Source: Methanomicrobiales archaeon
GTDB taxonomy: Archaea; Halobacteriota; Methanomicrobia; Methanomicrobiales; Methanospirillaceae
DNA: 64,000 bases
Direction: 5' to 3'
NCBI GenBank assembly: GCA_022841205.1
Contig: JALHCK010000003.1
Coordinates: 62,001 to 126,000 of the forward strand
Shown: in pieces, positions 57,884 through 64,000 of the stretch
How positions within the stretch are numbered: the first letter of the stretch is position 1
How the letters are laid out: each line of letters opens with the position of its first letter
Program-made: the position numbers and the translations under genes
Notes under the pieces: generated by a model
What the model saw: only the letters and a program-made list of their open reading frames with translations
The model's database searches: none
What the model was told of the DNA's origin: nothing

Positions 57884-59656
57884 ATGCGGATAGCGGTTGT
57901 CCACAAGGATCGGTGTCACTCGCGGAAATGCGGCACTGAATGCATCCTGTACTGCCCCCGGGTCCGGACCGGAGACGAGACGGTTATCATCGGCGAGGAC
58001 GGAAAAGCGGTCATATCAGAGGAGCTCTGTGTCGGGTGCGGGATATGCGTCAAGAAATGCCCGTTTGAGGCTATCGATATCGTCAGCCTGCCCGAAGAGC
58101 TCGAGCAGCCAACCCACCGTTACGGGGTAAACGGCTTTGCCCTCTACGGGCTCCCGATCCCGGTCGAAGGGAAAGTGACCGGCATACTCGGGGCAAACGG
58201 GATCGGGAAGAGCACGGCGGTCAAGATCCTGTCCGGCCAGCTGACTCCCAACCTCGGGATTTTCGACCGCACGGCCGGGTGGGAGGAGATCCTTCGGGAG
58301 TATACCGGGACCGAGCTCTTCGATTACCTGCTCACCATCTCGACAAAAAAGCTGAAGGTGGCGGTCAAACCCCAGTACATCGATTATATCCCGCGGGTCT
58401 TTTCGGGAACGGCCGGCGAGCTCCTGGCATCCACCGATGAGCGGGGCCGGCTTGGGAACTACATTTCAGCCCTCACCCTTGAGCCAGTCCTCGATTCCGA
58501 CATCGCGACCCTCTCGGGTGGAGAGCTCCAGCGGGTGGCCATCGCTGCCTGTCTTGCCCGCGATGCCGATTTCTATTTCCTCGATGAGATAACGCCGTTT
58601 CTCGATATCTACCAGCGTATGGCGGCGGCAACGCTCATCCGGGAACTTGCGGCATCGCGCCCCATCGTCATCGTCGAACATGACCTGGCCATCCTCGACA
58701 TGCTGGCCGACACGGTGCATGTCGCATACGGGAAACCGGCAGTGTTCGGGGTGATCACCCAGCCCAAGGGAGTCAGGGTGGGGATCAACCAGTACTTGGA
58801 AGGCTATCTCCCGGAAGAGAATGTCCGGTTCAGGGAATACCCGGTGGTGTTTGAGAAGCGGGCCCACGAGAAGCAGGCGGAACGCGAAACTCTCCTCGAG
58901 TTCCCGAAGATGGAGAAGAGATATGACCGGTTCCGCCTCGTTGTCGGAGCCGGTGATATCAGTGCCGGGGAAGTGCTAGGCCTGGTCGGGGCAAACGGGA
59001 TCGGGAAGAGCACCTTTGCGCGGCTGCTTGCCGGAGTCGAGGAACCGGACGGTGGTCCGGTGGAACTGAATGCCCGGGTCTCCTATAAGCCCCAGTACCT
59101 CAAGGCCACCTGCTCTGACACCGTTGAATTTTTCCTGCGGCAGAGCTCCCGGACCTTTGACACCCCGATATACCAGCACGATATCATCGAGCCACTCTCC
59201 CTTGGCCCAATCCTCCAGTCCCCGGTCGACACCCTCTCGGGTGGAGAGCTCCAGCGGGTGGCCATCGCCGCCTGCCTCTCCCGCGACGCAGACCTCTATA
59301 TCCTGGATGAACCAAGCGCTCACCTTGACGTCGAGCAGCGGGTCCGGATTACCCGGATGTTCCGCCACCACGCTGACGGCCGTGGTGCGGCAATCCTCGT
59401 CATCGACCACGATATCTACTTGATCGACATGATCAGCGAGCGGATCCTCGTCTTTGACGGCGAGCCGGGGATCTCTGGTGAAGCGACCGGTCCATTCGGC
59501 ATGCGGGAGGGCATGAACCGGTTCCTCTCCCGGCTGGGGGTCACTTTCCGGAGGGACCGGAGCGGGAGGCCGAGGATCAACAAGCCAGGGTCCTACCTTG
59601 ACCGCGACCAGAAAGCGGGCGGAGAATATTACTATTACACCGAGGATCAGGTGTAA
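57884..59656 (+). CDS. Ribosome recycling factor ABCE1 (Rli1)
   Basis: 590 residues. ABCE1 uses ATP to split ribosomes after termination or rescue. The N-terminal [4Fe-4S] domain has two cysteine groups (CHSRKCGTEC and CVGCGICVKKCP). Two ABC domains follow, each with Walker A GANGIGKST, and with signatures LSGGELQRVAIAAC at about residues 210 and 460. The GPILQSP and hinge regions are intact. It sits beside rqcH-pelota, forming one ribosome-rescue region. Confidence 0.97.
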   Translation: MRIAVVHKDRCHSRKCGTECILYCPRVRTGDETVIIGEDGKAVISEELCVGCGICVKKCPFEAIDIVSLPEELEQPTHRYGVNGFALYGLPIPVEGKVTGILGANGIGKSTAVKILSGQLTPNLGIFDRTAGWEEILREYTGTELFDYLLTISTKKLKVAVKPQYIDYIPRVFSGTAGELLASTDERGRLGNYISALTLEPVLDSDIATLSGGELQRVAIAACLARDADFYFLDEITPFLDIYQRMAAATLIRELAASRPIVIVEHDLAILDMLADTVHVAYGKPAVFGVITQPKGVRVGINQYLEGYLPEENVRFREYPVVFEKRAHEKQAERETLLEFPKMEKRYDRFRLVVGAGDISAGEVLGLVGANGIGKSTFARLLAGVEEPDGGPVELNARVSYKPQYLKATCSDTVEFFLRQSSRTFDTPIYQHDIIEPLSLGPILQSPVDTLSGGELQRVAIAACLSRDADLYILDEPSAHLDVEQRVRITRMFRHHADGRGAAILVIDHDIYLIDMISERILVFDGEPGISGEATGPFGMREGMNRFLSRLGVTFRRDRSGRPRINKPGSYLDRDQKAGGEYYYYTEDQV

Positions 59657-59702
59657 GGACCACTGGCAGAAGTACCGGTACGAAAAAAAGGGTTATTGGT
59701 TC

Positions 59703-61592
59703 TTATTCGATCTTCCATTCGTCTTCGGATGTCTCCTCCTCCTCCTCTCCACGTCTCTTCAGGACAATTATGATGATAACTGCCGCGACGATTATTATCA
59801 CCACTATGGCAAGGATCCAGAGGTAGGAGAGTATCCCTCCTGATGGTGGGGGAGTTGTCGGTACGCTGGTTGATGGTGTAGTGGCAGGGGTCTGCGGGTT
59901 TTCTGCGAAGAGGGCAAAGATGCTGGTATGGGTTATCCTTGCACTCACCGTGCGTGCAACCGGATCGATGGTTGCCGGAATGTCTTCCCATGCCGATGTG
60001 CCCGGGTTGTACCACTTGAGGTAGAGCTGCCTGTCCTTGAGCCCGGCCCAGTCTCCCTCCGAGACCGTGATGGCAACGGTGATGTAGGGATCAAAGTACG
60101 CACCGCTTGGTTCTACCTCGTAAGCATACCCGGCATAGGAGAACGTTGCCCCGGAGGGGACCGGTGGAACCTCGAGGATCCTCCTGAACGCGAGGGAAAG
60201 CAGCGGTTCTCCAAGTGACGTGGTCGGCCTCACTCCGGCCATCATGGTGATGATGCCCGAGCTATCCGGTGAGGTAACGGTGACCGACTGGGAAAGCGCG
60301 AGGTCCGAGTTCAGCGGCAGGTTCCCTCCCGGGACGACCGGCACTGCAGTCACCGTCGGGGTCGGGGTAACGGTCGGAGTCGGAGTCGGGGTCGGGGTCG
60401 CTCCGCCGACGGAGTAGAAGCCGCCGCCTCCACCGCCGCCTCCACCGCCACCACCACTGCTCTGGCGGTACACTGTTATGTATTGATACCTGCTGAGAGT
60501 ATCCTGTCCAAGCACGTTTGTAACGGTCAGGTTGACGGTATACTTCCCGTTGTAGTAATTATGCACGGGGTTTTGGAGGGTGGAGGTATGACCGTCACCG
60601 AAATCCCAGTACCAGGTAACAGGCGGTCCCGTGGTAAGATCGGTGAACTGGACTATGAGGATCTCGTTTCCGAGGGTGGGAGAGGCGCTGAAATCAGCTG
60701 CCGGGGCGGTCAGGTTCGCCCGGAGGTTCAGTTCAGTGAGGTTTCCGGGTGAGAAGGGATACGATGATGCCCATTCACCGCCCGCACTCACTTCTGCCCG
60801 TGCCCCGCCGACATAGAACTCGATGGGAGTCCCGCTCTCCATGTAGCCCTGCACAACCAGTTTCGGGTCATAGGATCCGATCCCTCCATAGAGACCAGGG
60901 TTCGTGACCGTTATGGGATTTCCTGCACTCTGGACGATGCCTGGAGCCCGGGCCTCGATGGACGTCCCCTGGGGTGCAGGGGTGCTCATCCCGATGGTCA
61001 CCGTCCCGTAGAATTCGTGAGGCCTTGCTGGCAACGAGGTCGGGCGGGGGCTTGGCGTCTGGGTTGGAACAGGAGTGGTTGGCCTGGGGGTCATCGTGGG
61101 TGTCGGTGAAGCCGTTGGACTTGCTGTCGGCTTCACGGACGGTGTCGGTGTCGGAGATGATGTCGGACCGGGGGGCGTCCCCGTATTCAGGTCGAGCTGG
61201 GTGCTTGTTCCAGGCTGGAACGTGTATGAGCCCGACCATCCGCTTCCCGCATTTACATCATACACCTGGGCTTTCACGCCATTGACATAAAACTCGATCT
61301 GGAGCGAACAGCCGCAGGCGACACAACAGTCGCTATACTCCGTTGCACTGGCCTCGACCCACAACCGGCCATCGAAGGTGCCGGGGCCCCCATAGACGCC
61401 GGAGGATGATGTCGTAAACGTGCCATGGGGCGTTCCCCAAAGTTTGGCTACGATCGTTGTCCCGGCAGGGGCAGGCGCACCGTTGATGGTGGCTGTCCCG
61501 TAGAACTCGTGTGGCTTGAGAGGAACATCGGCACTGGCAATCCCGATGGTCAGAACCAGCAGCAATGAAAAAATGAAGAGATTCTTGGACAT
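59703..61592 (-). CDS. PKD-domain surface protein with C-terminal membrane anchor
   Basis: 629 residues. A signal peptide (LFIFSLLLVLTIGIASA) is cut around residue 21. Two repeats begin KPHEFYGTATI and RPHEFYGTVTI (near residues 26 and 192), separated by a long Thr/Pro linker. A PKD domain with WYWDFGDGHTS follows, then a run of twelve glycines, another Thr/Pro linker and a beta-rich domain. A single C-terminal helix and an acidic tail (RGEEEEETSEDEWK) end the protein. The first repeat contains YSDCCVACGC, an unusual cysteine cluster. No PGF-CTERM signal is seen. GGAGG precedes the ATG. Confidence 0.85.
   Translation of the reverse strand: MSKNLFIFSLLLVLTIGIASADVPLKPHEFYGTATINGAPAPAGTTIVAKLWGTPHGTFTTSSSGVYGGPGTFDGRLWVEASATEYSDCCVACGCSLQIEFYVNGVKAQVYDVNAGSGWSGSYTFQPGTSTQLDLNTGTPPGPTSSPTPTPSVKPTASPTASPTPTMTPRPTTPVPTQTPSPRPTSLPARPHEFYGTVTIGMSTPAPQGTSIEARAPGIVQSAGNPITVTNPGLYGGIGSYDPKLVVQGYMESGTPIEFYVGGARAEVSAGGEWASSYPFSPGNLTELNLRANLTAPAADFSASPTLGNEILIVQFTDLTTGPPVTWYWDFGDGHTSTLQNPVHNYYNGKYTVNLTVTNVLGQDTLSRYQYITVYRQSSGGGGGGGGGGGGFYSVGGATPTPTPTPTVTPTPTVTAVPVVPGGNLPLNSDLALSQSVTVTSPDSSGIITMMAGVRPTTSLGEPLLSLAFRRILEVPPVPSGATFSYAGYAYEVEPSGAYFDPYITVAITVSEGDWAGLKDRQLYLKWYNPGTSAWEDIPATIDPVARTVSARITHTSIFALFAENPQTPATTPSTSVPTTPPPSGGILSYLWILAIVVIIIVAAVIIIIVLKRRGEEEEETSEDEWKIE
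60355..60461. repeat. Low-complexity coding tract (Thr/Pro and poly-Gly)
   Basis: Imperfect GTCGGGGTCGGA-type hexamers (60355-60405) encode alternating Thr-Pro, and a CCGCCTCCACC-type tract (60418-60460) encodes twelve glycines. Slippage here would change the stalk length of the surface protein. Confidence 0.6.
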
Positions 61593-61616
61593 TATTCCTC
61601 CATTCTCTTCATCTGG

Positions 61617-64000
61617 TTATGAATTTAACGATGCAAGGACCCATGGGTAGTAGGCCTGGTCGCCGTTCATGAACATCCAGTAGCCCTTGGTCGGCTGCAT
61701 CTGCTCTGTATATGAGGGATCGGCATTGACGATCGCCCCTTCGTAGACCTGTGAATTTGCATTCCACCCGATGATCTGGGCCCACTTCTTTCGCGGCGGG
61801 TCATCAACCGATACCAGCGTCACCCTTGCGGATTTTGCAGTGACATCCGGGAACCCGATCGCATTCCACCCAAGGTAGACGTTCTTGGTTGGGGGTGTCG
61901 ACGCTCCGCCGCTCTTGAAGGTCAGAGGCACATCCTTTGTCCCTACCGAGTAGATCCAGATACCATCAAGAGGCCTGACCGGGCTTGTTGCGGTCATCGC
62001 TTCCCAGATCCCGGTCTGTGCATCGTAGAGGAAGACAGACCTTCCCGCGGTATCCACCCCGGCAAACACGGCACCGGCCGTGTTGCTCCCGTCAGCCAGG
62101 GTCTTTGGTGTCGAGACAAAGTTCCATCCGCCCTTAAGGGAGATCCTGTCGGAACCCGGGACCGGGGTGGGAGTTGGCGTTGGTGTCGGACCGACCCCGG
62201 TCACGGTGATATAGTCCTGCTTGGTTGCAGACGAGGAGCCGTAGGGGTTGGAGACAGTCAGGGTCACCGAGTAGTTCCCGGGGTTCAGGTAAGTGTGTGA
62301 CGGGTTTTTATCGCTCGAGGCTACCCCATCACCGAAACTCCACGACCACGATGTCGGGCTTCCCGTCGAGATATCGGTGAACTGGACGGTCAGCGGTGCA
62401 GGACCGGAGGTCGGACTCCCGGAGAAGTCCGCCTGCACCGCGGTGTTGCTCTCGACCTTGAAGGTGAGGACAAGGATCTTGTCATCGACGTTCGGGTCGT
62501 TGAATCCCTGGATCAGGGCCTGGGACGCAGCAGTACCGGCTTTTCGGTCAGGACCATCGATCACGAAGAGCTTGCTCCACCTGACCGGGCTTGCCGTAAT
62601 GACGTATTCCTTGTTGGAATCGTAGGTGTAGACCCCGCAGCATGTCCAGAGGCCGTTGCTGCAGCACTCTTCACAACAGTCTGAGTAGTGGTACTGGCTG
62701 CACCTGCCACAGTCACAATCGCCGCAGCCGCAGTCATATCCGCACTGTGAACACCACCAGCTAAGCTTCTTGTCAGGGATGATGTCCAGCTTGTGGTTGT
62801 ACATCGGGTGCTGGACGATCACGGTGTATGTGCCGGGCTCAAGCATGAGGGTGTTGAAGTAGTTGGCAAGGTTGAACGAGAAGGTTCCTCCGGGGCAGTC
62901 AACATCGACGATATCAAAGATGTACTTGTGGCCCGCGACCTTGTTCTCGCCAAACACCCAGAATGCCACTTCGGCGCAATCCGGTCCGCATGACAGGCAG
63001 GAATCCTTCCGGATGCCGGTTGCCTGTCCGGATACGGTAATGGATGGCGGAGCACAGCATATGATCTTCAGCACCTTGGGGTGAATATCAGCGGTAATCG
63101 TCGGGTCAAGGAATTTCAGCGGTTTCTTCGACCATGCTGCGCAGGAATATCCAAGCGGGTCGCACTCATGGCAGCGGATCCCTTCAAGCGAGGGGACATC
63201 GTTTGGCTTGCTTGCCGCATAGATGGTGTAATCCCCGAGGTCGATCTGGATGTTGCTCGTGTCCCAGAGATACTCCCAGGTGTTGTCGGAGTTGACGGGG
63301 ACAACTGTGAACGTCGACGGGACGTTGTTGTGGACAGTGTGCCCCTGCAGGTTGCCACCGACACAGTCCTGGCAGGGACCGGACATCAGCAGGTAGACAT
63401 AGCCGCTTGGGTCGGTGCTCGTTCCACGGATCCAGATCTTGTCACCAAGGTAGGTGCTGGCAGTCGGTGATCCGTAAGCGTACAGGTTGAATGCTACCTG
63501 CCCCTTGTACACGATCACTGATATCTCGGTGGGGATCTGGGGCTCGGTGAAGATTTCTGGTGTTATCATCAGACCGGCGATTGTATAGGTCTTGTCCGGT
63601 GCTGTGTCAATATTTGTAAGGAAGTCTATGGTCCGGAGACCTGCCGCATCAGTTCGTACCCGGACAAAGTAGTCTTTCGGGTCGGGTTTCGCGGCGCCTA
63701 CGTCATAGATATGCTTGATACAGCCATTGCATTCGAAACACACATCCGCCAGTGATGGATCGCGGAACACACCTTCCTGGTTATAGGCAATGGTCGGTGG
63801 CTGGTCGCATTCCTCTCCCGACATCCGGATGCAGTCGTACCGGATCCAGACCACGTAATCGGTGTCAGGATCCCCATTCACGGTGACCGAGAATGCTTCG
63901 CCCCGGACAAGGGAGGCCTTGTTGACGGTGAGTACAAGCGGCTTTGATTCAAGTCTTACCGTCTTTGTTACACTGACCGTCTTTCCGATATAGTTCTGAC
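61617..64000 (-). CDS. DUF3821/PKD surface protein with cysteine-rich core, 5' end outside window
   Basis: The frame stays open to base 64000 without a clear start, so the N-terminus is missing; about 794 residues are visible. The segment GKTVSVTKTVRLES, then VNKASLVRGEAFSVTVNG, is the DUF3821 pattern of Methanomicrobiales S-layer-like proteins. A 42-residue stretch (about 62639-62764) holds 13 cysteines. A PKD domain (SWSWSFGDGVASSDKNPSHTY) and a C-terminal domain starting LKGGWNFVSTPK follow, ending in LASLNS. It is 24 bases upstream of the other surface protein, probably one operon. Confidence 0.85.
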   Translation of the reverse strand, partial: QNYIGKTVSVTKTVRLESKPLVLTVNKASLVRGEAFSVTVNGDPDTDYVVWIRYDCIRMSGEECDQPPTIAYNQEGVFRDPSLADVCFECNGCIKHIYDVGAAKPDPKDYFVRVRTDAAGLRTIDFLTNIDTAPDKTYTIAGLMITPEIFTEPQIPTEISVIVYKGQVAFNLYAYGSPTASTYLGDKIWIRGTSTDPSGYVYLLMSGPCQDCVGGNLQGHTVHNNVPSTFTVVPVNSDNTWEYLWDTSNIQIDLGDYTIYAASKPNDVPSLEGIRCHECDPLGYSCAAWSKKPLKFLDPTITADIHPKVLKIICCAPPSITVSGQATGIRKDSCLSCGPDCAEVAFWVFGENKVAGHKYIFDIVDVDCPGGTFSFNLANYFNTLMLEPGTYTVIVQHPMYNHKLDIIPDKKLSWWCSQCGYDCGCGDCDCGRCSQYHYSDCCEECCSNGLWTCCGVYTYDSNKEYVITASPVRWSKLFVIDGPDRKAGTAASQALIQGFNDPNVDDKILVLTFKVESNTAVQADFSGSPTSGPAPLTVQFTDISTGSPTSWSWSFGDGVASSDKNPSHTYLNPGNYSVTLTVSNPYGSSSATKQDYITVTGVGPTPTPTPTPVPGSDRISLKGGWNFVSTPKTLADGSNTAGAVFAGVDTAGRSVFLYDAQTGIWEAMTATSPVRPLDGIWIYSVGTKDVPLTFKSGGASTPPTKNVYLGWNAIGFPDVTAKSARVTLVSVDDPPRKKWAQIIGWNANSQVYEGAIVNADPSYTEQMQPTKGYWMFMNGDQAYYPWVLASLNS

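Noticed and set aside
59703..61592. Possible archaeosortase substrate (PGF-CTERM)
   Set aside because: The C-terminus has a plain membrane helix followed by an acidic tail of about 19 residues; no PGF tripeptide precedes the helix.
1..64000. CRISPR arrays, insertion sequences, prophage or integrative elements
   Set aside because: No spaced direct repeats, transposase-like genes, integrases or target-site duplications were seen in reading either strand.

Overview
The window comes from a methanogenic euryarchaeon, most likely of the order Methanomicrobiales. Archaeal signatures include TBP, transcription factor S, FttA/aCPSF1, a proteasome beta subunit, Sec61-beta, Hef, TruD, Pth2, ABCE1 and pelota. 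Methanogen markers are a probable MfnD (methanofuran), CofE (coenzyme F420), fused Fae-Hps, and a DUF3821-type surface protein with PKD domains, a combination typical of Methanomicrobiales. GC content is high, genes are tightly packed, and many neighbours share ATGA stop/start overlaps. I see no insertion sequences, prophage or CRISPR arrays. Layout: 0-10 kb holds mfnD (cut by the left edge), surE-rpiA, a winged-helix regulator, TBP, a surface TPR protein, TFS, archaeosortase A convergent with a CDP-alcohol phosphatidyltransferase, a riboflavin/F420-pathway reductase with SppA, and pth2-truD. 10-20 kb holds a geranylgeranyl reductase, a cobalt/nickel ECF transporter (cbiM, PDGLE protein, cbiO, cbiQ), gyrB-gyrA and small conserved proteins. 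20-30 kb holds hef, glyS, an HTH protein, a UPF0173 hydrolase, an unrecognised six-gene membrane/coiled-coil cassette (25.7-27.8 kb), fae-hps, and a tRNA-Trp whose intron carries a box C/D guide RNA. 
30-40 kb holds an acyl-CoA synthetase, an S1-type serine protease without a signal peptide in an AT-richer pocket, a DadD deaminase with an MTA/MTI phosphorylase, a 680-base non-coding stretch with strong RNA structure, tRNA-Ala, DUF47-PiT phosphate uptake, tRNA-Pro with nth seven bases behind it, pyrH and amrS. 40-50 kb holds ppk1 with a CHAD protein, a complete bacterial-type ruvC-ruvA-ruvB operon, and psmB-fttA-MFS. 50-64 kb holds CBS and Usp proteins, an amidohydrolase, secG, cofE, zinc ribbons, and a translation-rescue region (rqcH-pelota divergent from an EMC6-like protein and ABCE1). 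It ends with two tandem surface proteins, the second cut by the right edge. 
The strongest candidate for an undescribed system is the six-gene cassette at 25.7-27.8 kb. Three consecutive small proteins share an ungapped 21-residue motif (Y-[LF]-D ... I-x-[ED]-W-x-L ... L) followed by a coiled coil. They sit with two membrane anchors, an eight-cysteine zinc protein and a barrel-like protein with an Ala/Lys-rich tail. The tRNA-Trp intron is the clearest RNA finding: its two guides predict 2'-O-methylation of C34 and C39 of the same pre-tRNA.
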